Of a stretch of 64,000 nt of DNA, positions 55,327-64,000 are shown in pieces (within the stretch, counting starts at the first letter, position 1; each line of letters opens with the position of its first letter). Location: positions 124,001-188,000 of the forward strand of contig JABFGF010000005.1 in the NCBI GenBank assembly GCA_013112635.1, read 5' to 3'. Under the pieces are notes generated by a model. That model searched no databases. It was not told the DNA's origin and worked only from the letters and a program-made list of their open reading frames with translations. This stretch comes from Calditrichota bacterium (GTDB taxonomy: Bacteria > Calditrichota > Calditrichia > Calditrichales > J004). Position numbers and translations under genes: made by a program.

Positions 55327-56010
55327 ATGATAGCACAAAAAAAACTCACAATAGCCCTTGATGGGCCTGCAGCCTCCGGTAAAAGTACAACGGCAAGATT
55401 GCTGGCAAAGAAAATTGGTTATATATATATCGATACCGGTGCAATGTACCGGGCAGTGACTTTGGCAGTTTTAAAAAAGGGAGCAGATCCTTCAAATAAA
55501 AAGGAATCAGTTAAAATAGCTCAAGAAAGCAGGATAGAGTTAAAAATAATTGATGGTTTACAACAAACCTTTTTAAATGGGAGCAATGTTAGCACAGAAA
55601 TCCGAACACCCAAGATTGATCAGGCTGTTAGCCTTATAGCCTCTAACGGGATAATTAGGGAAATGATGGTAATTCAGCAGCAAGCTATGGCCAAAAAAGG
55701 CGGAATTGTAATGGATGGCCGGGATATTGGGACTATTGTTTTACCTAATGCTGATTTAAAAGTTTTTATGATCGCATCAATTGAGGCACGTGCACAAAGA
55801 AGGTTAAAAGACAGGCAAAACCATAACATTTCTCTGGAAGAAATAAAAAAAGATATTGAACGCCGCGATCATATTGATTCTACCAGAAGCGATGGTCCGT
55901 TAAGGAAAGCGTCTGATGCAAAAGAACTGGATAATTCCGGATTATCGATTGAAGAGCAGGTTGATATTATTTTAAATTGGGTTAAAAATTTAAGTACGGG
56001 AGAAAACTAA
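55327..56010 (+). CDS. cmk: Cytidylate kinase Cmk
   Basis: 227 aa. P-loop ALDGPAASGKSTTARLLAKKIGYIYIDTGAMYRAVTLA, DGRDIGTIVLPNADLKVFMIAS, RAQRRLKDRQ (LID Arg) and RRDHIDSTRSDGPLRKASDA are the Cmk signatures. Phosphorylates CMP/dCMP. Usual neighbour of rluB-like genes; last gene of the block. Confidence 0.96.
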   Translation: MIAQKKLTIALDGPAASGKSTTARLLAKKIGYIYIDTGAMYRAVTLAVLKKGADPSNKKESVKIAQESRIELKIIDGLQQTFLNGSNVSTEIRTPKIDQAVSLIASNGIIREMMVIQQQAMAKKGGIVMDGRDIGTIVLPNADLKVFMIASIEARAQRRLKDRQNHNISLEEIKKDIERRDHIDSTRSDGPLRKASDAKELDNSGLSIEEQVDIILNWVKNLSTGEN

Positions 56011-56201
56011 AATTATCTGATTAAAATTACAATTGTAGCTGTTTACACATTCTTCGTTGCATCCACTTTTTAAAAGGACTATAATACCACTTAATATTCC
56101 AAGCGAAAATATTATCATTTTGTTACCGTTTCGACATTTGGGCAAAACTTATAATTTTTATTATTTTTCCGATATTCAAGAATTCTAACCCGGATTGTAC
56201 A

Positions 56202-58427
56202 ATGAAGATTTTTTTGTTTATCCTGATATTTTTCTTCTTTTCATTTCTTAATGCCTCCGACTCAGATTTTATTATTCAGGGTAAAGTTCGTCACATAAAC
56301 ACCCATGAAGAAATAAGCGATGTTAATATTTATGTAAAAGATTTTCCGATTGGCACGACCAGTGATAATAATGGACGCTTTAAACTGGTTATTCCCGCTA
56401 AACGAAATGATTTTATAATTGTGTTTGATCATATTGCATACGATACGATGCAAGTCTCTCTGGAAGAAGCTATTTCACAGTCCGACTTTTATCTAAAACC
56501 AAACCTTTTACAAACAAATAAAATTATTGTTGAGGCAAAAAAAGCACGCTCTGAATTTGCAAAAGATTTACCTCAATCTTTAACTATAATTACGGCAAAA
56601 GAGTTTGAAGGTAAAGGCTATATTGATGTTGGGGATTTACTTCGGGTCGATCAAAGTATTGTAATTGAAGAAGATTTGTCCGGCAAAAAAACAATTTCGA
56701 TGCGCGGTGGAAATGCCGAAGATGTTGTTGTTTTTTATAATGGGGTTAAAATGAATAACAACTACGATAATGTGTTTGACCTTTCGCTAATAAACATTGA
56801 AGACATAGAGCAGATTGAAGTAATAAAAGGGAGTAATACAGCCCTGTTTGGAAGTGATGCATTTTCCGGTGTAATAAACATTATTCCAAAATTAAAACAA
56901 AACTATACAGCACGCTTTATTCAAAAATTCGGATCATATAATTCAGGAGATTGGAACTTTCAGGCAAACCATGATATTTTTAAAAACCTTCATGTTTCCT
57001 ATAACCAAAAACGGTCAGGAAGCAGGCGCCCCTATGATGAGGAAGATAGTTATCTTGAAAATAGTACAACCCATCACTCGGCCAATATGGTTTACAATCT
57101 ATCAAAAGAAGGTTCAAAAAATATTAGCGCCATGTACATGCGCTCTAAACTAGATTATTTTAATAGTAATATTTTTTCGAGAATAGATGATCTTAATCAG
57201 TTGGGTTCCATCAGCTATGCTGGAAATATTGGCAATTTTGATCGCTTCAAAATTTCCTTATCATATCAAAACCTTAATACCAGACGATCGTTTATTTTAG
57301 ATAAGCAGTTTTACGACCGTCATTATTATAATGACAATTATTTTTTTAATTTAGAAAAGACATTTTTTTCTGGATCTCATAGTTTTTTAACAGCTTATCA
57401 ATACGAAAATGGGAAATTAGATTACAAGGAAGAAAGTACATTTGTCCGCACCCTGGAGGCCGCTCAATTATCCAGGGAAAAACATGGTGTTGTCGGTGTT
57501 CTCAAATTGCCAGTTGCAACCGGTTCCGAATACCTTAATTATGCCGACATAAATTTGAGCTACCGTTACGATTATGTAAAAAACCAACAGCGTGATATGC
57601 TTTTTAGAACAAGTCTGACAGAAACAAATTTTTATCCGGGACTTTTTAAAGAAAATAGTTGGCAGGAAAGTACCTTAAAAATCTCAATACAATTAAAGGG
57701 GCGTTCATCTCAAGCAGCTTATACTTTTTTTATGGGTGTTGGAAATAATGCAAAATTTCCAACAATGTTTCATCAGTTAAGTATGCCATCCCTTTTAAAT
57801 CCATTACGGCCGGAAGTAGTACCAGATTTGAACCCTGAAAAAAATTATGGAACGGATTTAGGCTTTGAACTAATGTTAGAGACACCAAAACAAAAAAAAA
57901 TTGAGGGTTTTCAGCTCAATTTAAATTATTTTAAAAACATCTATAAAAATAAATTTCGTTCGTTTTTAACACCCGCAACAGGAATAGCAGTTTTTGACAA
58001 TGTACCGGATGCAGATATTACCGGAATTGAAGCCAAAATCAGGCCTATTTTTCTACAAGGTAAACTCTCACTTGAAGCAGGGGCAACCCGTTTATTTGTT
58101 TCTGAAAAAGCAGCATTTCCTTTTAAAAGCGAGACAAAATATACGATTCAACTATTTTTTGATTATAGTGGGTTCTCAACAAAAGTTTACTGGTTTAATG
58201 AAAGCAGCCAGGTGGGTTGGGTCAGGAGTTCTAATGGTGGATTTGGTGAAATTGAGTTTCCTGGTTTTACAAATATGGATTTTCATTTAAGTAAAAAACT
58301 TGAGATTTACAAGTTAAACTATACCCTTTCATTTAGTATTAGAAATATAATTAATGATCAACACATTTTAGAGGGTATAGCATTGAGGGACAGACGGTTC
58401 TATATCGGATTAGGTGTTGAATATTAA
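56202..58427 (+). CDS. TonB-dependent receptor with N-terminal carboxypeptidase-regulatory-like domain
   Basis: 741 aa. Signal peptide (FLFILIFFFFSFLNAS), a CarboxypepD_reg-like domain (IQGKVRHINTHEEISDVNIY...TTSDNNGRFKLVI) at about 25-110, a plug domain (LPQSLTIITAKEFEGKGYIDVGDLLR, SMRGGNAEDVVVFYNGVKMNNNYDN, IEVIKGSNTALFGSDAFSGVINIIPK) and a C-terminal beta-barrel with alternating aromatic strands ending in RFYIGLGVEY. It imports a ligand across the outer membrane with TonB energy. No TonB-box call made. A lipoprotein-like gene follows after 54 bases, probably cotranscribed. Ligand unknown. Confidence 0.93.
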   Translation: MKIFLFILIFFFFSFLNASDSDFIIQGKVRHINTHEEISDVNIYVKDFPIGTTSDNNGRFKLVIPAKRNDFIIVFDHIAYDTMQVSLEEAISQSDFYLKPNLLQTNKIIVEAKKARSEFAKDLPQSLTIITAKEFEGKGYIDVGDLLRVDQSIVIEEDLSGKKTISMRGGNAEDVVVFYNGVKMNNNYDNVFDLSLINIEDIEQIEVIKGSNTALFGSDAFSGVINIIPKLKQNYTARFIQKFGSYNSGDWNFQANHDIFKNLHVSYNQKRSGSRRPYDEEDSYLENSTTHHSANMVYNLSKEGSKNISAMYMRSKLDYFNSNIFSRIDDLNQLGSISYAGNIGNFDRFKISLSYQNLNTRRSFILDKQFYDRHYYNDNYFFNLEKTFFSGSHSFLTAYQYENGKLDYKEESTFVRTLEAAQLSREKHGVVGVLKLPVATGSEYLNYADINLSYRYDYVKNQQRDMLFRTSLTETNFYPGLFKENSWQESTLKISIQLKGRSSQAAYTFFMGVGNNAKFPTMFHQLSMPSLLNPLRPEVVPDLNPEKNYGTDLGFELMLETPKQKKIEGFQLNLNYFKNIYKNKFRSFLTPATGIAVFDNVPDADITGIEAKIRPIFLQGKLSLEAGATRLFVSEKAAFPFKSETKYTIQLFFDYSGFSTKVYWFNESSQVGWVRSSNGGFGEIEFPGFTNMDFHLSKKLEIYKLNYTLSFSIRNIINDQHILEGIALRDRRFYIGLGVEY

Positions 58428-58481
58428 GACTCATGTACTGAGAGTAAAATTATAGCCATTTTTAATTAGAAGAGATGGAAT

Positions 58482-59321
58482 ATGTATGTAAAATTAGCCA
58501 TAATTGTTCTGTTTAGCGGATTGCTTTTATTTTGTACCGAAAACCCATTCTTTGAGGAAAGTATAAAATTCAAAGAAAGACAGGAAATAAATGGTAAAGT
58601 CCAGCTTCAGTTTTCATCCGATAACTCTGATATTTTAGTTTACTTTGAAGGATTTGAGTATGTAACCAAAACCGACAAGGATGGCAACTTTGCCCTTAAA
58701 ATTCCACCGGCACATTTACAGCCCGGTAATGGTTTAACCGGATTGTATAAGATATACTATTATGTGGCTAATTATAAAATTGAATCTTCTACGGTTTTAG
58801 TTAGTAATGGGGAATTTGTATATGATTTTGCTGATTTAGATTTAAAGGGCCAGGTTAAGCGCGGAATTGTATTGAACAAATTGTTGGATGTTTCAACAGA
58901 AGTTGATCCGGTTTCAATTGAGCATAGTTATAATGGACAGCTTAATATTGGAGTTACTTTAAATGTGCTGGTTGATTCTGTTATTGTTTCGAGTTTTCTT
59001 ATCAAGAAAAAGGAGCTTGGAGGTGTTTATTTATCTTCCGCGGAACAGGTCCATTTAATAAAATCGGGATTTGCGATTTTAACAAAGTTAACTCTAAAAG
59101 GAAAAACATCACTTCCCATGAAGATTAATTGGAAAAAGGAAAAAGAAGCAATTCCGGTTGGTAATTACGATGTTATTCCATATTTACAAATACACCAGGA
59201 AGGGATACCTGCAAAGCTTTTAAAAATAATAGGCACTAAGTCCCATACTTTTCATAGCGACTTTTTAAATATCCCGTATCGCCGAGCCACGGAACAAATT
59301 ATTATTTCCTCATCAAAATAG
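58482..59321 (+). CDS. Putative lipoprotein, partner of the TonB-dependent receptor
   Basis: 279 aa. The N-terminus LAIIVLFSGLLLFCTEN is a signal with Cys17 in an atypical lipobox (Phe at -1). FEYVTKTDKDGNFALKIPP is a carboxypeptidase-regulatory/Ig-like turn also seen in the receptor. The rest is beta-rich and not recognised (LNIGVTLNVLVDSVIVSSFL and VGNYDVIPYLQIHQEGIPAK are typical strands). Distance of 54 bases and strand suggest an accessory lipoprotein for the receptor's ligand, an inference. It ends in a shared terminator with the convergent gene. Confidence 0.6.
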   Translation: MYVKLAIIVLFSGLLLFCTENPFFEESIKFKERQEINGKVQLQFSSDNSDILVYFEGFEYVTKTDKDGNFALKIPPAHLQPGNGLTGLYKIYYYVANYKIESSTVLVSNGEFVYDFADLDLKGQVKRGIVLNKLLDVSTEVDPVSIEHSYNGQLNIGVTLNVLVDSVIVSSFLIKKKELGGVYLSSAEQVHLIKSGFAILTKLTLKGKTSLPMKINWKKEKEAIPVGNYDVIPYLQIHQEGIPAKLLKIIGTKSHTFHSDFLNIPYRRATEQIIISSSK

Positions 59322-59340
59322 AAATGGCCTTCTATTTTTT
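59315..59340. terminator. Bidirectional terminator between convergent genes
   Basis: AAAATAGAA and TTCTATTTT form a perfect 9-bp stem around ATGGCC, ending in TT on the plus side and with A-rich flank on the other. The stem includes the stop codon of the upstream lipoprotein gene. Confidence 0.65.
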
Positions 59341-59341
59341 A

Positions 59342-60727
59342 TTAGTTACTGCCTAAAACAATAAAAGCCTTGTTACCGCTCCAACCCACACTGCATACGG
59401 TATTGCCTTTATAATCCACACTTACCAGGCTGTTGTCAGAACCGGGAAACTCATGTGTTGTAATATGGCTACCGTTATAGTAATAAATGTAAGCGCCGTA
59501 ACCGCACAGGATAACATCGTTCAGTTTTTGTGCGGCCATACGGTTTAGGGTAGGAAAAACATGGCCTTGTGGTAGCGACTGGTAATTGTTGAATATTCTG
59601 TTTTGATAATAAAGACGTTTATGGCTTTGTATAAACAAATGACGGGGTGAAACATATGCCCCTGATCTCAAGGAGCCTGATAATGTGTCCGGCAACCCGT
59701 CACCCCCTAAAGCATGATTTCTGTATTTTATTTGAACACTATTGTTTTTTATTTCAATCAGATCAGTAGTATTGGTATTGCGGTCTAAGCCACAGGCCCA
59801 GATAACACTGCCATCGGGTGTGCCCCAGACATCGGTCAGGTTTACGTCCGTGCCGCTCTCCAGCTTTTGCCAACTGTTGCCGTTGTAATGGACGATAGTG
59901 CCATTGCCACCCACAACATACAGGTTAGAGGACGATGTGCCCCAGATTTTGTTTACTCCTCTATCCTCATCATCCAATACACCCATATCCCACAAATGGT
60001 AAAGTTGCCATTTGTTGTTCCCTAAGGGTTTATATGGTAGACCGCTGGAAAACCAAACATTATCCGAATCAAAAGCAAATACACCATTTAAAGGCGCAAA
60101 ACTTGGATTCCCTCTATAGATTACTTCTATCCTTTTTAATTCCCACTTCTCCCCATCCCAATGTACAGCGTTGTAACTTTGCAACTCCCCGACGCTGTCA
60201 CGCAGGGTTATGCTGCCCACGGCCCAAATGTCGTCCGGGTTTATAATGGCCACGTCGTTTAGGTAACTGCTACCTGTTCCGGGTTCTCCGCCAAACTCAA
60301 ACACCTGCCAGCTAAAGTCGTGGCTGGTGGTGTCCATGGTGCTTAGGGTAAAGTCAAAAGTATCGCGTTTAATGCCTAAACTATCGTTTAAAAGCAGGCG
60401 GTAGCTGTATTCGGTCTGTGGTTTCAGGTTGCTGTCGTAAAACAGGGTATCACTGGTTGTTAGTGTGCCGCTGTAAATCAACGTGTCACCCCGGGTTGTA
60501 TCGGCCATTTTGTTGCGGCTAAGGCTGTAGGCCAGGGGGAAAACCGCGTTTTGCAATTTCAGGTTTAGGCTTAGTTCAACCAGGCCCGTATCGGCAATGG
60601 CCAGGGCGGCCTCTATGGGTTTGTCTACTGGAGGTGGTGGGCTTGTACTCTCGGAACAGCTGTTTAAGAGAAAAGACAAAAGAATAAAGATAAAAGAAGA
60701 ATTAACTATTACTTTGAGATTTGGCAT
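59342..60727 (-). CDS. Lipoprotein with Fn3-like domain and propeller-like repeats
   Basis: 461 aa. Lipobox SFLLNSC followed by SESTSPPPPVDKP, a typical FCB surface-lipoprotein linker. Residues about 40-135 look like an Fn3-type domain (DSNLKPQTEYSYRLLLNDSLG). The rest has repeats with DVAIINPDDIWAVGSI, GVFAFDSDNVWFSSG, KIWGTSSSNLYVVGGNGTIVHYNG, DVWGTPDGSVIWACG, i.e. (D/K)(V/I)W..(D/S)..(V/L)(W/Y).VG, a propeller blade pattern used by photosystem-stability-factor/BNR-like proteins. Base composition is mosaic: parts near 59780-59950 and 60200-60650 are clearly richer in G/C than their neighbours. A mini-ORF with a perfect ribosome site lies upstream. Function unknown. Confidence 0.75.
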   Translation of the reverse strand: MPNLKVIVNSSFIFILLSFLLNSCSESTSPPPPVDKPIEAALAIADTGLVELSLNLKLQNAVFPLAYSLSRNKMADTTRGDTLIYSGTLTTSDTLFYDSNLKPQTEYSYRLLLNDSLGIKRDTFDFTLSTMDTTSHDFSWQVFEFGGEPGTGSSYLNDVAIINPDDIWAVGSITLRDSVGELQSYNAVHWDGEKWELKRIEVIYRGNPSFAPLNGVFAFDSDNVWFSSGLPYKPLGNNKWQLYHLWDMGVLDDEDRGVNKIWGTSSSNLYVVGGNGTIVHYNGNSWQKLESGTDVNLTDVWGTPDGSVIWACGLDRNTNTTDLIEIKNNSVQIKYRNHALGGDGLPDTLSGSLRSGAYVSPRHLFIQSHKRLYYQNRIFNNYQSLPQGHVFPTLNRMAAQKLNDVILCGYGAYIYYYNGSHITTHEFPGSDNSLVSVDYKGNTVCSVGWSGNKAFIVLGSN

Positions 60728-60780
60728 GGTGTTATCCGGTTATTTGATTTACAGCAATCTACAATGATACAAATAATAAC

Positions 60781-60804
60781 TCAATTCAGGTCTGGTGGCT
60801 CCAT
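60781..60804 (-). other. Seven-codon ORF with perfect Shine-Dalgarno upstream of a lipoprotein gene
   Basis: On the minus strand AAGGAGG, a 5-base spacer and ATG at 60804 open MEPPDLN and stop at 60781. It lies 53 bases before the lipoprotein start, which itself has only a weak ribosome site. Either a leader peptide or the remnant of a replaced 5' gene end. The remaining gap 60805-61126 holds no gene but a terminator for the T9SS gene. Confidence 0.35.
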
Positions 60805-61043
60805 GGGTGCCTCCTTTTAATCTGTGTTAATTCCGGCAGGTTAGTTTACTAAAAAAAGTCGTAATGTAATGTGGTTAAACATACGAAGATCATTTATGGG
60901 TTATCAATACTTATTTATGATTTTTTGTGTAGGTTAGGAAAGTATTTGTGCCCGGCATGAATATTTTGGTGTTTCTGATGTGATTTCCTAATCGCATGAA
61001 GTGTACATTTTCACCCGATAGAACAAAATAGTTGTGAAAACAA

Positions 61044-61081
61044 AAAAACCGGAAAATCTAAGATTGATTGTTCCGGTTTTT
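61044..61081 (-). terminator. Terminator of the T9SS-cargo gene
   Basis: AAAAACCGGAA (61044-61054) with TTCCGGTTTTT (61071-61081) is a perfect 11-bp stem, followed on the minus strand by TTGTTTT. It lies about 45 bases beyond the stop at 61127. Confidence 0.8.
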
Positions 61082-61126
61082 CAATTAATAAAGCCATTTT
61101 TATATTAGCATAAAGAAAATATTTCT

Positions 61127-64000
61127 TTATTTTAAAAGCGTCATTTTACGAATTGAGGTTTGCTTGCCCGAACTAAGCCTGTAGATATAAATCCCGCTAG
61201 CCAGATTATTCGCTTCAAAAACTACATTGTAATTACCAGCAGATTGATTTTCCTTAACCAGAGTTTTAACCAACTGTCCGGATATACTATAAACTTCAAG
61301 TTTTACATTCTCATCTTTTGCTAACGAATAATTTATTGTTGTAGATGGGTTGAACGGGTTTGGATAGTTTTGAGCCAATTCAAACTTTTGAGGCAACTTT
61401 AAAGTCGCTGTAATTTCATCATGATATTCAATTTTTCCGGCATAAGAAATATCAGCAATTCGATAGGTATAAGTAGAATTATAATCTACATCCTGATCAA
61501 GAAAAGAGTATTCGGTTGCCGTGGCTTTTGTGCCCTGGCCATTTAGCTGCGCTATTTCTATAAAAGACGTTCCTGATGATTTTTTTTCAATTATCCAAAA
61601 AGCGTTTTCCAGTTCCGATTCTGTTTTCCATTGCAATTTAAAACCTTTCCCAACCGATGTTTGTGCAACAGTAAAAGAAGATAATTCCACAGGAAGGGAA
61701 GTGTCATTGGTTTCGCCCTGGATTTCAAAGTCATCGATCATAAATCCATCCTGATTATAACCGGCTGTATAAAACTTTGACATCATAAAAACAAAACGAA
61801 ATGCTACAGACGAATTTCCTGCAAGTGAAGAGCAATCATAAGACGTAGCTTCGTTTGAATAATTTCCCGACCAGGCATGTCCGCCAGTTGCTACATCGTG
61901 TGTACTCTGATCATACCAATTTGTACCATTCCCATCTCCATTGCTTCCCAGCCTTGTCCAGGTCGCGCCATCGTTGATAGAGTATTCAACAAAAACACCA
62001 AATGGTGCATTTGATCCGGAGGCTTCCATGCTTTTTCTGAAATGGAGCGAATAACTTCCCGCGGCTGTAAAATTAAAACTTGGTGTATAGAGCACACTTG
62101 TATAGTTGCCAACTGATGCATCAGAATCGAGAAGGGTTTTCCAGCCATTTGTTCCGGAATTTAAAGTTGTCAATGCGTTGGTCGGTGTTCCCATTTCCCA
62201 AACATCGATAAAACCATTAGTGGATTCGCTGTCAAAATAGTTTGGATTTGATTCAAAATTTCCGCCAAGTGCCGGAGTGAAAGGTGTTCCTAAACTTGGC
62301 ATCACATGGATCAGGTTAGTCCTGGTCTCAGTATCTGCACCTGCGTTTATTGTTAATGCAACTGTGTACGTTCCGGGATTTGTATAAGAATGGCTTGGGT
62401 TTTGGCTTGTTGAAGAATTGCCGTCGCCAAAATTCCAGGACCATGAAGTTGCCTTGATTGAGCCATCGGTAAAACTTATTGACTGGTTTACATAAGCAAT
62501 CGTGTTGCTCACTGAAAAGCCGGCATTAACATTTGCAAAAACATCGGTCGACCATAATCCGCGTCCATGCGTTGCAGCAATTACAAGATTATCGGATGAG
62601 CGTGTTTTTAACATGTCGGTTCGTACATTTGCCTGCGATGCATTTGCCGGTTCCCATTTTGTTTCCGTGCCGTTTAGCATGTCCGTTGACCATACACCAA
62701 GTTCAGTAGCCAGTAAAACTTCCTTCTCATTATCCGGGTTTATTAATGCCCAGCGGATTGGCATATCGGGTAAGTCACCTTCGCAATCACTCCAGCTTGT
62801 ACCGCCATCGGTGGTTTCCCAAACATTGCTGATACCAAAGTTGCTAAAAATGAGTACAATATGGTTTTCATCATTGGGATCAATTTCAACACAATTTATC
62901 CAGGATGTAGGCATACCAAATCCACTGTTGATTACAGTTTCCGATGTGGAAGCATGTGCATTGTCTACCCTGATCAGATCACCATTTTCAGTTCCAAAAA
63001 ATACACGGTTTGCTGTATGGGGTGAAACAGTTACCGCAGAGACCTGTTGGCCGGACAAAGCAGTTAAACTTTTTTCTGTAAAGCTGCTGCCACTTTGTGG
63101 ATTGCTCCATAACAAATAAAAGCCATCTTTATCGGCTGCATACATTCTGTCATTGGCATCATCGTAATCAGATGGATTTATGAAATGACCATCATCCGCA
63201 TGGTCGACACTGCTGAATGAACTACCGCCATTTGTAGATCTATAAAAATTATTATAAACATAAGAAGTAAACTGGTAAGTCGGTTCATCCTGATCAATGT
63301 GTGTGTAAGCCCCGTCACCACCGGAAACTTCGGTTGTGCTGTTCATGCCGGACGATGTAAAGCTATGGCTACCATTATCTTGCGCACCAGCCAGAAAATG
63401 ATCAGTTGCTGATGTTGGGTGGATTGCACAGGCATAAAATTGAGTGACATTATAATCATTATTCATCATTGTAAATGATGTACCGCCATTTGAGGAGTAA
63501 AAAACACCGCCATCATTTGCAAAAATCACCTCGGATGAAGAACCTGTCTTAAACATAATTTGGTGTTGATCGGCATGCACTTCCGGATAGAGACCAAACA
63601 ATCCATACCAATGCGATAATTGGCTCCAGCTACTTGCTGCATTGGTTGTTTTAAAAAGATCAATTCCACCACAGATTGCAGTGTTGGCATCATTTGGATC
63701 TACCTGAATTATAAGGTCATACCAGGCTTGTCCACGGCTGAAGTCTGATGAAGGGATTCCAGGGTCCTGATCGTTTGGTTCAGTTTTGTTTTGCCATGAA
63801 GCACCTTTATTACTTGTATAAATCACATTTTGTACAACGCTGTTGGCTTCAACCAAACCATAAAGCACGCTGGCATTTGAAGGCGCAACGGCAAGGTCAA
63901 TTCTTCCTACACCTGAAATTGTGTGATAGCTGGTAGAATCAACAGTCCAGCTTGTCCCATCATCAGAATACATAATAATGCCACCGCCTTCGCCCCAGGC
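61127..64000 (-). CDS. Secreted BNR/VPS10-like repeat protein with PKD domain and type IX sorting signal (5' end outside window)
   Basis: An open frame continues past the right edge (...AWGEGGGIIMYSDDGTSW); about 957 codons are visible. The N-terminal part is sortilin/BNR-like: TSNKGASWQNKT, TTNAASSWSQL, SSNGGTSFTMM, STNGGSSFSSV, TTDGGTSWSDC are Asp-box-like SxxGxxW units spaced through residues 20-410. A PKD domain follows (TSWSWNFGDGNSSTSQNPSHSYTNPGTYTV), then a MAM/jelly-roll-like domain (about 630-750), and the end carries NYPNPFNPSTTINYSLAKDENVKLEVYSISGQLVKTLV...GIYIYRL, the type A C-terminal sorting domain of the type IX secretion system. So it is exported and probably surface-attached; enzymatic role not evident. 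Confidence 0.9.
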   Translation of the reverse strand, partial: AWGEGGGIIMYSDDGTSWTVDSTSYHTISGVGRIDLAVAPSNASVLYGLVEANSVVQNVIYTSNKGASWQNKTEPNDQDPGIPSSDFSRGQAWYDLIIQVDPNDANTAICGGIDLFKTTNAASSWSQLSHWYGLFGLYPEVHADQHQIMFKTGSSSEVIFANDGGVFYSSNGGTSFTMMNNDYNVTQFYACAIHPTSATDHFLAGAQDNGSHSFTSSGMNSTTEVSGGDGAYTHIDQDEPTYQFTSYVYNNFYRSTNGGSSFSSVDHADDGHFINPSDYDDANDRMYAADKDGFYLLWSNPQSGSSFTEKSLTALSGQQVSAVTVSPHTANRVFFGTENGDLIRVDNAHASTSETVINSGFGMPTSWINCVEIDPNDENHIVLIFSNFGISNVWETTDGGTSWSDCEGDLPDMPIRWALINPDNEKEVLLATELGVWSTDMLNGTETKWEPANASQANVRTDMLKTRSSDNLVIAATHGRGLWSTDVFANVNAGFSVSNTIAYVNQSISFTDGSIKATSWSWNFGDGNSSTSQNPSHSYTNPGTYTVALTINAGADTETRTNLIHVMPSLGTPFTPALGGNFESNPNYFDSESTNGFIDVWEMGTPTNALTTLNSGTNGWKTLLDSDASVGNYTSVLYTPSFNFTAAGSYSLHFRKSMEASGSNAPFGVFVEYSINDGATWTRLGSNGDGNGTNWYDQSTHDVATGGHAWSGNYSNEATSYDCSSLAGNSSVAFRFVFMMSKFYTAGYNQDGFMIDDFEIQGETNDTSLPVELSSFTVAQTSVGKGFKLQWKTESELENAFWIIEKKSSGTSFIEIAQLNGQGTKATATEYSFLDQDVDYNSTYTYRIADISYAGKIEYHDEITATLKLPQKFELAQNYPNPFNPSTTINYSLAKDENVKLEVYSISGQLVKTLVKENQSAGNYNVVFEANNLASGIYIYRLSSGKQTSIRKMTLLK

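Noticed and set aside
62502-63119. 205-codon plus-strand ORF within the T9SS-cargo gene
   Set aside because: Opposite strand of a well-supported coding region with clear Asp-box repeats; no domain pattern of its own.

Overview
The window is AT-rich bacterial chromosomal DNA, densely coding, with no mobile element, prophage, CRISPR array, rRNA or tRNA that I could find. Clear Shine-Dalgarno sequences (GGAG/AGGA) precede many starts. The envelope is diderm: there are lipoproteins, a TonB-dependent receptor and an RND/MacA-type adaptor. A large secreted protein ends in the 'NYPNPFNPSTTI' type C-terminal sorting domain of type IX secretion. MurE carries the DNPR motif of meso-diaminopimelate ligases. 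Together these point to the Fibrobacterota-Chlorobiota-Bacteroidota (FCB) superphylum. SD usage and gene content fit Calditrichota-like or neighbouring lineages better than classical Bacteroidia, but the phylum is an inference from gene content, not from a marker tree.

Layout. (1) 1-2506, minus: an asparagine-synthetase-like protein (cut by the window edge, lacking the usual Cys2) behind a lipoprotein amidohydrolase. (2) 2728-6659, plus: a periplasmic adaptor and two MacB/FtsX-type permeases with no ATPase gene beside them; then a YjbQ-family gene. (3) 7391-16551, minus: four co-oriented genes in which two different glutamate dehydrogenases alternate with two very large multidomain proteins. 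Both large proteins have a PEP-synthase/PPDK-type ATP-binding domain but lack the phosphohistidine and PEP-binding domains. One has receiver domains at its N-terminus; the other has a GAF-like sensor at its N-terminus and a nucleotidyltransferase-like domain at its C-terminus. This is the most unusual part of the window. (4) 16943-33466, plus: a nearly complete dcw cluster (mraZ rsmH ftsL ftsI murE murF mraY murD ftsW murG murC ftsQ ftsA ftsZ), lacking murB and ddl, and ending in a strong terminator. (5) 33657-42599: a small HTH gene, a CpoB/YbgF-like lipoprotein, the elongasome genes mreB mreC mreD mrdA rodA (minus), and purN-purH. (6) 42956-51093: a stand-alone receiver protein behind a candidate sigma-54 promoter, LD-carboxypeptidase, serA, an NlpC/P60 peptidase, an HNH nuclease, an SdiA-regulated-type lipoprotein, a Na/Pi-cotransporter-type protein with an extra periplasmic domain, and a CYTH protein. 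(7) 51422-56010, plus: trpS, scpA, a flavin-reductase/PNPOx-like gene, scpB, rluB-like and cmk, tightly packed. (8) 56202-64000: surface genes: a TonB-dependent receptor with a lipoprotein partner, a compositionally mosaic lipoprotein, and the 5'-truncated T9SS cargo protein.

Functionally, regions 4 and 5 together encode the septal and lateral wall machines: precursor synthesis MurC-F, MraY and MurG; FtsW/FtsI and RodA/PBP2 synthases; FtsA/FtsZ and MreBCD scaffolds. LD-carboxypeptidase and NlpC/P60 in region 6 could recycle or trim the wall product. Region 7 is a chromosome-segregation and translation housekeeping block. Region 3 looks like nitrogen/carbon-branch-point metabolism (glutamate/2-oxoglutarate) paired with uncharacterised ATP-dependent regulators or enzymes.
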